Shown: positions 48,819-56,938 of the stretch, one piece after another
How the letters are laid out: the number at the start of each line of letters is the position of its first letter
Numbering within the stretch: the stretch's first letter is position 1
Assembly (NCBI RefSeq): GCF_035917675.1
Contig: NZ_CP109104.1
Span: 2,852,001-2,916,000 of the forward strand
DNA length: 64,000 nt
Source of the DNA: Streptomyces sp. NBC_01775
GTDB taxonomy: Bacteria > Actinomycetota > Actinomycetes > Streptomycetales > Streptomycetaceae
Direction of reading: 5' to 3'
Made by a program: the position numbers and the translations under genes
The notes under the pieces: model-generated
Told to the model about the DNA's origin: nothing
Databases searched by the model: none
What the model saw: only the letters and a program-made list of their open reading frames with translations

Positions 48819-49769
48819 ATGGGCAACTTCGAGATCGACACCAGCTTGGTGCGCTCCCTGGTGAGAGAGCAGCATCCGGACCTCGCGGGGTTGGACCTGC
48901 GTGCGGTGGACGGCGGCTGGGACAACCAACTGTGGCGTCTTGGCGAGGAGTTGGCCGTGCGCATGCCGCGCACGGAGCGCGCGCCGTCCCTCCTGCGCAA
49001 AGAGCACCGGTGGCTGCCCGCCCTGGCGCCGCGCCTTCCGCTGCCGGTCCCGACCCCCACGCGGATCGGTGAACCGTCCGCGCGCTTCCCGCGGCCATGG
49101 ACCATCGCGGCCTGGGTTCCTGGCGAACCGGCGGACCGCGCCCCGATCAGCCACGACCGCGCGGCTGACACCTTGGCGGGCTTCCTCAAAGCGCTTCATA
49201 CGCAGGCGCCCGCCGAGGCACCGACCAGTCCGGATCGCGGGGTTCCCCTTGGCACGCTCGCGGACGCCGTCGAAAAGACACTCGCGGAAGCCGCCGCTGA
49301 AGGCGTTGCCGATGATCTCCGGAATGTCCGGGACATCTGGGACGAGGCCCTTGCGGCCCCCGATTGGCAGGGCCCGCCGGTATGGCTGCACGGCGATCTT
49401 CACCCGGCGAATGTCGTCGTCTCGAACGGGACGCTCTCGGGCGTGATCGACTTCGGTGACCTGTGCGCAGGCGATCCGGCGGTCGATCTCGCGGCTGCGT
49501 GGGTGCTCCTTCCCGCGGGCGCGGCATCACGGTTCTTCGATGCGTACGCGAACGCGGAGGGGGACGGGGACGGAGACGGGGACGGGGACGGGGACGGGGA
49601 CGGGGACGGGGACGGGGCGATGATCCGGCGCGCACGAGGACTGGCTGCCCTGAAGTGCCTCTTCCTCATCCGCATGGGCCAGGCCGGGGAGCGGGGTCTT
49701 CCCGGTGGCAAGCCGACATGGGGACCCGCAGGCCGGGCAGCGCTTGACCGCGTCCTGGCATCAACTTAG
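48819..49769 (+). CDS. Aminoglycoside phosphotransferase-fold kinase
   Basis: 316 residues. The Brenner motif HGDLHPANVV places the catalytic D193, and IDFGD places metal ligand D211; the nucleotide lysine region is less clear. The family phosphorylates aminoglycosides, macrolides or small metabolites, so the name does not prove resistance. A run of about nine Gly-Asp repeats (residues about 248-264) is inserted in the C-terminal lobe, encoded by a GGGGAC-type hexamer array at 49559-49617. The start at 48819 is weakly supported by GAGTGAG; the next unit upstream is a candidate operator. Confidence 0.82.
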   Translation: MGNFEIDTSLVRSLVREQHPDLAGLDLRAVDGGWDNQLWRLGEELAVRMPRTERAPSLLRKEHRWLPALAPRLPLPVPTPTRIGEPSARFPRPWTIAAWVPGEPADRAPISHDRAADTLAGFLKALHTQAPAEAPTSPDRGVPLGTLADAVEKTLAEAAAEGVADDLRNVRDIWDEALAAPDWQGPPVWLHGDLHPANVVVSNGTLSGVIDFGDLCAGDPAVDLAAAWVLLPAGAASRFFDAYANAEGDGDGDGDGDGDGDGDGDGAMIRRARGLAALKCLFLIRMGQAGERGLPGGKPTWGPAGRAALDRVLAST

Positions 49770-50153
49770 GAGACGGCCGGGTTCCGCGTGCTCGCGGCGG
49801 CACCGCGGTGGTGCCCCCTGTGCGCGCCGCCGGTGTCGATTTCCTCGCGGTGAGCGCTTACCGGATTCACCTCGGCCACATGGCTCAGATTTGTTGGATT
49901 TTGATCGTTAGCATACGCGTCTGACGTTCACGCATATAGAGCCACCTACGCCATTCCACGCCACTCCATGCAGAAGTCGCGCGCTGGCGTGGCGCTAGCA
50001 ATTCACTCATAAACCGGGAAGGTTGTACGCCCTCAGACCGCCATGTTCTTTCGTGGTCTTTTGTGTTGACACTTGTCGTACTGCGTGTGACGGTTGCGAG
50101 GCTTGGTCCTGGCCTGGATGTGCACTCTTCGTTCATCAACGGAAGTGAGGGTC
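49770..50153. other. 384-bp intergenic region before the GH67 gene
   Basis: No gene is convincing. The A/T-rich part 49888-49945 (TGTTGGATTTTGATCG, GCATATAG) is a likely promoter zone. A perfect inverted repeat CCACGCCA (49956-49963) / TGGCGTGG (49985-49992) could bind a repressor such as a LacI- or GntR-type sugar regulator. No regulator gene is adjacent. Confidence 0.5.
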
Positions 50154-53081
50154 ATGAGCTCAGGAATACCGCGCCGCAGCGTTCTGTCCGCGGCAGCTCT
50201 GGGAAGCGCAGCCGGTTCGCTCAGTCTCTCCGTACCGGCGTCGGCCCAGCCGGTCCCCGCCGCCGGATCCTCGGCGGCCACGCTGCCCACCGAGGACGGG
50301 TACGACCTGTGGCTGCAGTACAGGCGGGTGGAGGATCCCGGTCAACTCGAGCGATACCGGGCTGCCTTGGCGTCCCTGGTCTGGCAAGGAGGCGGCCCGC
50401 TCCAACAGTCGGCGGTGGACGAGTTGACCCGCGGGCTCACCGGGCTGCTCGGTACGAGGGTGACGCCACGCGCCGACGCTCCCTCACGCGCGGCGCTTGT
50501 GGTGGGCACCCCGAAGAGTTCCGTCCTGGTCCGAGAGCTCGTCCCCGCGAGCGACCTGTCCGAGCTGGGCGACGAGGGCTATGTTGTCCGCCGGGTCACC
50601 CGGCGCGGCAGGCACTTCACCGTGGTGGCGGCCCATGCCGACCGCGGTGTGCTCTACGGCGCGTTCCACCTGCTGCGCCTCGTACAGACCCGACGGCCGC
50701 TGGAGCGTGTCGATCTCACGGAGCGCCCGGCCGCCCCGCTGCGCGTGGCCGACCACTGGGACAACCCGGACGGTTCGATCGAGCGCGGCTATGCCGGCCG
50801 GTCCTTCTTCGACTGGGAGAAGCTGCCGCGACTCGACAAGCGGTATACGGACTACGCGCGGGTCATGGCCTCGCTCGGCGTCAACGGCGCTGTGATCAAC
50901 AATGTCAACACGACCGCGGACTACCTCGCCGAGCCGTTCTTGACCAAGCTGGCCGCGCTGGCCGGCGTACTGCGCCGCTACGGCGTGGCGCTGTACGTCA
51001 CGGCGAACTTCGCCGCCCCCATCGACCTGGGCGGGCTGGACACCGCAGACCCCTTCGACCCGGGGGTGCGCGACTGGTGGACGAAGAAGGCCAAGGAGAT
51101 CCACGGCAGGATCGAGGACTTCGGCGGCTTCCTGGTCAAGGCCAACTCAGAGGGCCGACCCGGGCCGTTGGACTACGGACGCACCCACGCCGACGGGGCC
51201 AACCTGCTGGCGGGCGCGCTGAGACCGTACGGCGGGATCGTGATGTGGCGGTCGTTCGTGCACGACACCGACGAGAAGTGGGACCGGCAGGCCTACCTCG
51301 ACTTCACGCCGCTGGACGGGAAGTTCGCGGACAACGCCGTTGTGCAGATCAAGAACGGGCCGATCGACTTCCAGGTCCGCGAGCCGGCCCATCCTCTCTT
51401 CGGCTCACTGCCGCGCACCAACTCGATGATCGAACTTCAGGTGACGCAGGAGTACACCGGGCACGCCACCCATCTGTGCTATCTGGTTCCGCAGTGGAAG
51501 GAAGTCCTGGACTTCGACACGCTCAAGGCCGGGGAGGGCAGCACCGTGGCCCGTGTCGTGACCGGCCGGGTGCACTCCTACTCGCACTTCGGATTCGCCG
51601 GCGTGATGAACTTCGGCGACGCCATGAACTGGACCGGCTCACACCTGGCCGCCGCCAACACCCACGGCTACGGACGGCTGGCGTGGAATCCCGAGCTGTC
51701 GGCACAGGACCTGGCCGCCGAGTGGACCCGGATGACCTTCGGCAACGACCCGCACGTCGTCGAGACGGTCTCCGCCCTGCTCCTGGGCTCCTGGCGCACC
51801 TACGAGGACTACACCTCACCACTGGGCACGGGGTACCTCACCCACCCGCCGGACGGCTCGGTGACCGGGCACTTCGACCCCAGCCCGACGACGACCACCC
51901 AGTTCCACAAGTCCGACCGCGAGGGCATCGGCTACGACCGCACCGCCGCCACCGGCAACGGCTACACCAAGCTGTACGCGCCGGCGACACGGGACGCCTA
52001 CGAGTCGCTGGAGAACTGCCCCGAGGAACTGCTCCTCTTCCTTCACCATGTCCCGTACACCCACCGGCTGGACAACGGCAAGACGGTGATCCAGCACATC
52101 TACGACACGCACTTCTCCGGCGCGGCGCGGGTGGCGGACATGCGCACGGAGTGGGAAGGGCTGCGCCGCCGCGTCGACCACCGGCGGTTCACCGACGTGC
52201 ACCGCCGGTTCGGGGAGCAGATGACCGAGGCCGCCCAGTGGCGGGACACCCTGGCCGCCTACTGGTTCGACCTGAGCCGGATCCGCGACGAGCGCCGCAG
52301 CTGGCTCCAGGCGATCGTCGCCCCGGCCGACACGGCACTGCTGGGCGGGGAGCGCAACGAGCTGCCGGTGCAGGTGGTCAACGCGACGAGCTCCGGGCTG
52401 CGCACGGTGACCACGCTGGACGTACCCGAGGGCTGGCGGTCCCAGGAGGCGACCTCCTACGTGGCCTCGGGTGAGGGCGAGACCGTGAAGATACCCGTCG
52501 TGCCGCCGCCGGCCCCCGCGCTCGCCACCCTCCACGCGCGCCCGAGGTCGGGCGCGGTGCGGGTGCTCGACTCCTCGCTGCGCAGCCTGGCCAAGGCCGT
52601 CGTCGTCCCACCCGCCGCGCGATGTGTACACGCGCTGGACGCCGGGCCCGCCTCGTCGCCCCTGCTGAAGGACTACACCCGTCTCTCGCCGGCCAGCGAC
52701 TGGCACGAGGGCGCCGACTTCGGCTGGGTCGGCAACACGCCCGACGCCACGGACACCGGACTGTTCGATGTCGTCCGCCGGGACTACGTACGCGACGGCG
52801 CCCCGACCGTGCTGCGGCTGAAGCTGCCCGCCGGACGCTGCACCGCACATCTGCTCACCGGCGACCCCAACACCTTCAACAGGTCGCTGATCGTCCGTGT
52901 GGACGGGATCGAGAAGGCCAGGAGCGAGCAACTCGACGGCCGGGAGTTCACCTGGCTCCGGATCCCACTGGACGGCGGACCCTCCGGACGCGAGGTGGAC
53001 CTGAAGCTGTCCGCGAAGGAGGACGAGACCTGGCACCTCAGCGCCTGCGTGGTACTGAGGGACGGCCAGGAGCGGCACTAG
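50154..53081 (+). CDS. Secreted GH67 alpha-glucuronidase
   Basis: 975 residues from ATG 50154. The N terminus is a twin-arginine signal (IPRRSVLSAAALGSAAGS, predicted cut after ASA near 31). The GH67 core follows: VADHWDNPDGSIERGYAG, the acid/base glutamate in VKANSEGRPGP, the substrate block VVQIKNGPIDFQVREP, and YTGHATHLCYLVPQWKE. These enzymes remove 4-O-methyl-glucuronic acid from xylo-oligosaccharides. The last roughly 230 residues form extra beta-rich domains beyond the usual 670-700-residue enzyme, perhaps a carbohydrate-binding module. The gene stands alone and meets rph tail to tail. Confidence 0.92.
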   Translation: MSSGIPRRSVLSAAALGSAAGSLSLSVPASAQPVPAAGSSAATLPTEDGYDLWLQYRRVEDPGQLERYRAALASLVWQGGGPLQQSAVDELTRGLTGLLGTRVTPRADAPSRAALVVGTPKSSVLVRELVPASDLSELGDEGYVVRRVTRRGRHFTVVAAHADRGVLYGAFHLLRLVQTRRPLERVDLTERPAAPLRVADHWDNPDGSIERGYAGRSFFDWEKLPRLDKRYTDYARVMASLGVNGAVINNVNTTADYLAEPFLTKLAALAGVLRRYGVALYVTANFAAPIDLGGLDTADPFDPGVRDWWTKKAKEIHGRIEDFGGFLVKANSEGRPGPLDYGRTHADGANLLAGALRPYGGIVMWRSFVHDTDEKWDRQAYLDFTPLDGKFADNAVVQIKNGPIDFQVREPAHPLFGSLPRTNSMIELQVTQEYTGHATHLCYLVPQWKEVLDFDTLKAGEGSTVARVVTGRVHSYSHFGFAGVMNFGDAMNWTGSHLAAANTHGYGRLAWNPELSAQDLAAEWTRMTFGNDPHVVETVSALLLGSWRTYEDYTSPLGTGYLTHPPDGSVTGHFDPSPTTTTQFHKSDREGIGYDRTAATGNGYTKLYAPATRDAYESLENCPEELLLFLHHVPYTHRLDNGKTVIQHIYDTHFSGAARVADMRTEWEGLRRRVDHRRFTDVHRRFGEQMTEAAQWRDTLAAYWFDLSRIRDERRSWLQAIVAPADTALLGGERNELPVQVVNATSSGLRTVTTLDVPEGWRSQEATSYVASGEGETVKIPVVPPPAPALATLHARPRSGAVRVLDSSLRSLAKAVVVPPAARCVHALDAGPASSPLLKDYTRLSPASDWHEGADFGWVGNTPDATDTGLFDVVRRDYVRDGAPTVLRLKLPAGRCTAHLLTGDPNTFNRSLIVRVDGIEKARSEQLDGREFTWLRIPLDGGPSGREVDLKLSAKEDETWHLSACVVLRDGQERH

Positions 53082-53108
53082 CGCCGTGACCGGCGGATCA
53101 TGCGCGCC

Positions 53109-53265
53109 CAGCGCCGGGGCGCTCCGAAGGGGCGCGGGGCTGTGTCATATGTGCGGCTCCGCAGCGTGGGCACGACCAGCCTGGGGGTACCTCCCTGCTC
53201 GAAGAGCTTGGGGGAGCACCCGCATCCTGCAAAGCACAGCCAGGGGCAGCCCCTGCTCAGCACCG
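53109..53265 (-). repeat. Dispersed palindromic repeat, copy E, with inserted second palindrome
   Basis: Inverted copy with all modules: CTCCGAAGGGGCGCGGGGC, TGTGTCATATGTGCGGCTCC, and at the far end CAGGGGCAGCCCCTGCTCAG. An extra palindrome at about 53181-53220 (CTGGGGGTACCTCCCTGCTC then AGCTTGGGGGAG) interrupts it; a relative of that palindrome lies inside rph at 54647. The copy fills the convergent GH67-rph gap and overlaps the rph stop codon. Confidence 0.8.
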
Positions 53266-55944
53266 CTCGACATACCCGTCCGCACCGTGCACACGGATCC
53301 GCTGCCCGTCCCGGATCAGCCGGGTGGCCCCCTCCACGCCCACGACGGCCGGCAAGCCGTACTCCCGGGCGATCACCGCGCCATGGGTCATCAGGCCGCC
53401 CACCTCCGTCACCAGGCCCGCGATTCCGACGAACAGCGGCGACCAGCTGGGGTCCGTGAAGGTCGTGACCAGGATGTCGCCCGCTTCGAGATCGGCCTCC
53501 GCCATGTCGAGGATGACGCGGGCCCTCCCCTCGATGGTCCCGGCGGAAACCGGTAGGCCGATCAGGGCGCCGGCCGGCACGTCGTCGCGCCGGTACGCCC
53601 CGGTGACGGCCTCACCGTCCGAGGTGAGCACCCGGGGCGGTGTGAGCGCGTGGTACGACCGGAACGCGTCCTTGCGCCGCTGGATGAGCCGGCCATCCAC
53701 CTGGTTCGAGCGCACGACGTCGTGGAGTTCCTGGAACGTGAGGTAGAAGCTGTCCTCCTGCTCAGAAAGCACGCCTGCCCGCACGAGGCGCTCGGCCTCC
53801 TCCAGCAGGGCCTGCTTGTAGACGAAGTAGCGGCTGACGATGCCGTACTTCGGGTACTCCCGGTACCCGATGAAGGTTCTGACCCGGTCGATCATCCGCT
53901 TGGCCTCGTCGGCCTTCCGGTCCCCGTCCGGCAGGGCCCGCAAGCGTGCCAGCACGTCCTGTTCCTTCTTCCGCGCCTGCTGCCGCCCCTGCTCGAAGCG
54001 CCGCTCGGCGGCGCCCGGCTCGAAGTTCCTGACGTTGTCGAGGATCACGCGCACGAGCGTGGTGGGGCGCTCGCGCCAACGCGGCCTCGTGATGTCGATC
54101 TCGCCGACGCAGCGCATGCCGTACCGGCCGAGGTAGGCCTCTATGGCGTCGCGCGCTTCGGTCCCGCCCGCGAGCTGCGCCAGCTCGTCCAGGAAGGCGT
54201 TGTTCTCGCCGGACTCGCCGGACTCGCCGGACTCGCCGGACTCGCCGGACTCGCCGGACTCGACGCCCTGGAGAAACGCGACCACCTCCGGCCGCGGGCG
54301 GATCACGTCCGCGACGTCGAGCAGCGCCAATCCCATCTCCGACGTGACGTTGCCCGGCGCTGACAGCGTCAGCGTGTCGGCCGCGTTCTTCTCACCCAGC
54401 CACTCCATCAGCTTGTCGTTGAGCCACCACGTGGCCTCCATCCCCGCCATGATCGCCTGAAGGTTCAGCGGATCACCGAGGACCCGCTTGTGCTCCTCGA
54501 AGGCCTCCAGCAGGAAGTCGAACAGCGCCGGTCCGGTCTTCGTCCGGATGTCGCGCTCAAGGGCGGCGATGGACACCTGGCTGCGCTCGATCAGCTCGGT
54601 GACGATGGCCGGATCGGCCTCGACCGGGGCGGACGCACCGCCGGCCTTGGGGGTACCTCCCAGGCCCCCCGGGCCTGGGGGAGGCCCGCCGGGTCCCGGT
54701 CCCGCGTCCGGGAGCGACGGGACGAAATCGTCGCGGTCGAGGACGCTCTCCAGAGCGTCCCTGATCAGTGGATCGCCTCTCCCGATGACGTCCAGGAGGG
54801 CGGCGCGGCTCGCGGGCGAGGCCAGGCGCCGGGTGACGTCGACGAACAGCCTCCCGCCGGCCTCGTGCATCGGTGCCATCGCCGTCAGCTGCCACACGGA
54901 GAGCCCCAGTGGCTTCATGGGGTCGGTCATCATCTGCTGATGGCCAACGGAGAGGTAGACGTGATTCTCCTGGTCACCGGCCTCGGGGATGGGGAACAGC
55001 GTCGTGATCGGCCGGCTCTGAACGATCTGGAAGCCCTCGTCGGCCAGGCACCATTCGATGTCCTGCGGGCGGCCGAAGTGCGCTTCGATCCGCCGCCCGA
55101 GCCGTACGAGCCGCACGGCCTGCGCGTCCGTCAGCGCCGGCTGCTCCTGCCGCTGCGAGTCGATCGCCACTTCCCGCGTTCCGCCGTCCGGCAGGGCGTG
55201 AACGGCACGCTGTTTGGCGGCGATCGCCTTGGCGACGACCTCGCCGCCTCGCACCTTGAAGACGTCCGGGTTCACCAGGCCGGAGACCAGGGCCTCGCCG
55301 AGGCCGAAGCCGGCGTCCACGGTGGCGACCTTCCGGTTGCCCGTGACGGGGTCGGCCGTGAACAGGGTGCCGGCCGCATGCGGGAAGGCCATCTGCTGCA
55401 CGACCACGGCCATGTGGACCGTACGGTGGCCGATGCCGTTGCGCCGGCGGTAGGTCACGGCCCGCTCGGTGAACAGCGAGGCCCAGCACCGGCTGACGTG
55501 CTGGAGGATCGCCGTCGGGCCCACGACGTTCAGGTACGTGTCCTGCTGGCCGGCGAAGGAGGCCGTCGGCAGGTCCTCCGCCGTCGCGCTGGACCGGACG
55601 GCGTAGGCGGCCTGCTCGCCGAGCCGGCCGAGTGCGCGGGTGATCGCCGCCGCGAGATCGTCCGGGATGGCGATCCCTTCGATGGTCCGGCGGATCTCCG
55701 CGCTGAGCGTGCGGACCGCCTCCCGGTCGTCCGGGTTCAGGCGCGACAGCTGATCGAGCCGATCGTCGATCGACGGCGCTTCCGCCATGATCCGCCGGAA
55801 GGCGTCCGTCGTCACGCAGAAGCCGCCCGGCACGTGGATGCCTTCGATCCGCGACAGCCCGCCCAGGTGCGCGCCCTTGCCGCCGACGACCGCGACCTGC
55901 GTCTCGTCAGCCTCTTGAAGATCCAACACGTACTGCTCAATCAT
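53257..55944 (-). CDS. rph: Rifampin phosphotransferase (PEP-synthase-like)
   Basis: 895 residues. An ATP-grasp domain (VVGGKGAHLGGLSRIEG, RSSATAEDLPTASFAGQQDT) is followed by a helical rifamycin-binding domain (GHQQMMTDPMKPLGLS, GMRCVGEIDITRPRW). The C-terminal swivel domain carries the phosphohistidine H854 in GGLMTHGAVIAREYG. Block by block this matches Listeria RPH, which phosphorylates rifamycin, far better than true PEP synthases. The drug domain holds two insertions: a Gly/Pro loop from a palindromic repeat (54647-54685) and six Ser-Gly-Glu repeats (54205-54258). The ATG at 55944 has GGAGG 7 nt upstream. Confidence 0.93.
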   Translation of the reverse strand: MIEQYVLDLQEADETQVAVVGGKGAHLGGLSRIEGIHVPGGFCVTTDAFRRIMAEAPSIDDRLDQLSRLNPDDREAVRTLSAEIRRTIEGIAIPDDLAAAITRALGRLGEQAAYAVRSSATAEDLPTASFAGQQDTYLNVVGPTAILQHVSRCWASLFTERAVTYRRRNGIGHRTVHMAVVVQQMAFPHAAGTLFTADPVTGNRKVATVDAGFGLGEALVSGLVNPDVFKVRGGEVVAKAIAAKQRAVHALPDGGTREVAIDSQRQEQPALTDAQAVRLVRLGRRIEAHFGRPQDIEWCLADEGFQIVQSRPITTLFPIPEAGDQENHVYLSVGHQQMMTDPMKPLGLSVWQLTAMAPMHEAGGRLFVDVTRRLASPASRAALLDVIGRGDPLIRDALESVLDRDDFVPSLPDAGPGPGGPPPGPGGLGGTPKAGGASAPVEADPAIVTELIERSQVSIAALERDIRTKTGPALFDFLLEAFEEHKRVLGDPLNLQAIMAGMEATWWLNDKLMEWLGEKNAADTLTLSAPGNVTSEMGLALLDVADVIRPRPEVVAFLQGVESGESGESGESGESGESGENNAFLDELAQLAGGTEARDAIEAYLGRYGMRCVGEIDITRPRWRERPTTLVRVILDNVRNFEPGAAERRFEQGRQQARKKEQDVLARLRALPDGDRKADEAKRMIDRVRTFIGYREYPKYGIVSRYFVYKQALLEEAERLVRAGVLSEQEDSFYLTFQELHDVVRSNQVDGRLIQRRKDAFRSYHALTPPRVLTSDGEAVTGAYRRDDVPAGALIGLPVSAGTIEGRARVILDMAEADLEAGDILVTTFTDPSWSPLFVGIAGLVTEVGGLMTHGAVIAREYGLPAVVGVEGATRLIRDGQRIRVHGADGYVERC
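54205..54258. repeat. Six 9-bp repeats in rph, encoding a Ser-Gly-Glu run
   Basis: The unit CTCGCCGGA (plus strand) is repeated six times without change, giving (SGE)6 in the drug-binding domain. Perfect repeats imply recent expansion and likely length variation between strains. Confidence 0.95.
54647..54685. repeat. Palindromic repeat inserted in frame in rph
   Basis: TTGGGGGTACCTCCCAGGCC followed by CCCCGGGCCTGGGGGAGG forms a long hairpin. It has the same GGGGGTACCTCCC...TGGGGGAG layout as the palindrome in repeat copy E. It encodes a Gly/Pro loop (GPGGPPPGPGGLGGTPK) in the linker between domains of the rifampin phosphotransferase. Confidence 0.8.
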
Positions 55945-56429
55945 CGCGACACCTCCGAGGCGGCCGTGCCCCGTTGCGCTGCGGTGGCCGATCGATTCAC
56001 CGGCACCTCCCACTCCGTCGAACCACTTGTCGAGCACGTCCTCATCCCTGGTCGCCTTCCCTCTGACGAGTAGGCCTGCCGCTCCGCCCAGTCGGGCGAC
56101 GCGCGCCCCGCGCCCCCGCGCCCCCGCGCCTCCGCGCCTCCGCGCCTCCGCGCCGAGGACCCGCAACTGCCCTCATTTCCGCAGGTTGTGGCATCGGCCG
56201 ACGATTCTGCGCCGTGACCCGGGTCTTGCGGCAAGCCCCCCAGCGCGCTATACGTTGAGAGTGGCAAGGAGAGCTCTCCTTGCCTTTGCCTTTGCCGTCC
56301 AATGAGGCTGACAAGCTGAAGTGGAGGCGGCGCCCGCCGCGCGGGACCGTGGCGGGCCGGGGTCCGTGGCGGGTTCGGCCAGGCGGGCCGGGCCGGGCCG
56401 GGCCAGGCCGCAGAATAGAATCGCCTTTC
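55945..56429. other. 485-bp intergenic region between rph and the GvpU-like gene
   Basis: It holds the rph ribosome site, an 8-bp G/C tandem array at about 56101-56150 (GCGCCTCC/GCGCCCCC units), a rifamycin-associated element at 56221-56239, and GGGCC repeats at about 56379-56410. No further gene is supported. This is the shared control region of two divergent genes. Confidence 0.6.
56221..56254. promoter_or_regulatory. Rifamycin-associated element (RAE) and overlapping promoter
   Basis: GGGTCTTGCGGCAAGCCCC at 56221-56239 has the perfect core CTTGC-G-GCAAG of the RAE, known upstream of rifamycin-inducible resistance genes in actinomycetes (from memory, close to the published 19-bp consensus). 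On the plus strand its TTGCGG (56226-56231) is a good -35, exactly 17 nt from TATACG (56249-56254). The rph start lies about 277 bp away on the other strand. Confidence 0.75.
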
Positions 56430-56804
56430 ATGCCGAACCCTGACGCACTGCTCGTCGACATCGCCGCCGTGGTGGAGTCCGAGCAAAGCAATCAGATGTC
56501 CCTCACCGTGGTCGCCGGAGGCGCCGTCATCACCGGTCGACTGGCCCCCGAAGCCGTGTGGAGGCAGCGGGTGTCGGAAGTCCTGACGGACTCCGAGCAC
56601 CTGGGCCCGTTCTCCAGCACCTTCAGCCCCCACCCGGTGGAGGATCCCCCCGGCCACAGCCGGAAGCCCACGCACCTCCACTTCCATATCGCCCGGATTC
56701 TGCAAGGAAGCATCGGGATCCCCGAGACAGGCGGGATGTACCGCGTCGCGATCCAGGACGTCAGCGCCTGGACCGTTGGCGACTTCAGCTACTCCGACCG
56801 CTGA
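56430..56804 (+). CDS. Small conserved protein, GvpU-like
   Basis: 124 residues starting MPNPDALLVDIAAVVES. The order of a short N-terminal helix, then TLVVAGGAVITGRLAP and a C-terminal block with THLHFHIARI, resembles GvpU-type gas-vesicle accessory proteins in the strand GGxxxxGxL. No other gvp gene is present, so a gas-vesicle role is doubtful. The ATG at 56430 is about 175 nt from the RAE promoter, so it may be rifamycin-induced. A strong terminator follows. Confidence 0.65.
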   Translation: MPNPDALLVDIAAVVESEQSNQMSLTVVAGGAVITGRLAPEAVWRQRVSEVLTDSEHLGPFSSTFSPHPVEDPPGHSRKPTHLHFHIARILQGSIGIPETGGMYRVAIQDVSAWTVGDFSYSDR

Positions 56805-56808
56805 GCAC

Positions 56809-56853
56809 AGCCGCCCCGCCCCGTTTCTCTCATCGGGGCGGGGCGGCTTTTTT
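56809..56853 (+). terminator. Strong intrinsic terminator after the GvpU-like gene
   Basis: A perfect 15-bp stem (AGCCGCCCCGCCCCG with CGGGGCGGGGCGGCT, 10-nt loop) is followed directly by TTTTT, a textbook rho-independent terminator on the plus strand. Confidence 0.92.
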
Positions 56854-56863
56854 GCGGGCTCAG

Positions 56864-56938
56864 CTCTTCAGCCGCGTTCGGAGTCTTCAGCCGCGTTCGG
56901 GCTCTTCAGCGCGTTCGGGCTCTTCAGTCGCGTTCGGC
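56864..56938. repeat. Four ~19-bp tandem repeats at the end of the SGNH hydrolase gene
   Basis: Units of the form CTCTTCAGCCGCGTTCGG lie at 56864-56882, 56883-56901, 56902-56919 and 56920-56938. The last unit contains the hydrolase stop codon; the others repeat that stop region downstream. Confidence 0.85.

Noticed and set aside
49885..50139. 84-residue reading frame on the minus strand before the GH67 gene
   Set aside because: Amino-acid composition and codon third positions do not look coding, and it spans the A/T-rich promoter region.
50063..52474. 803-residue frame overlapping the alpha-glucuronidase
   Set aside because: Arg/Gly/Ala-rich shifted-frame translation of the GH67 gene; no recognisable motif.
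53257..55944. Phosphoenolpyruvate synthase (ppsA) as the name for the dikinase-like protein
   Set aside because: Domain order resembles PEP synthase, but the middle domain blocks (GHQQMMTDPMKPLG, GMRCVGEID) are those of rifampin phosphotransferase, and an RAE lies upstream.
56430..56804. Firm annotation as gas-vesicle protein GvpU
   Set aside because: Only a weak resemblance and no other gvp gene nearby; kept as GvpU-like with low confidence.
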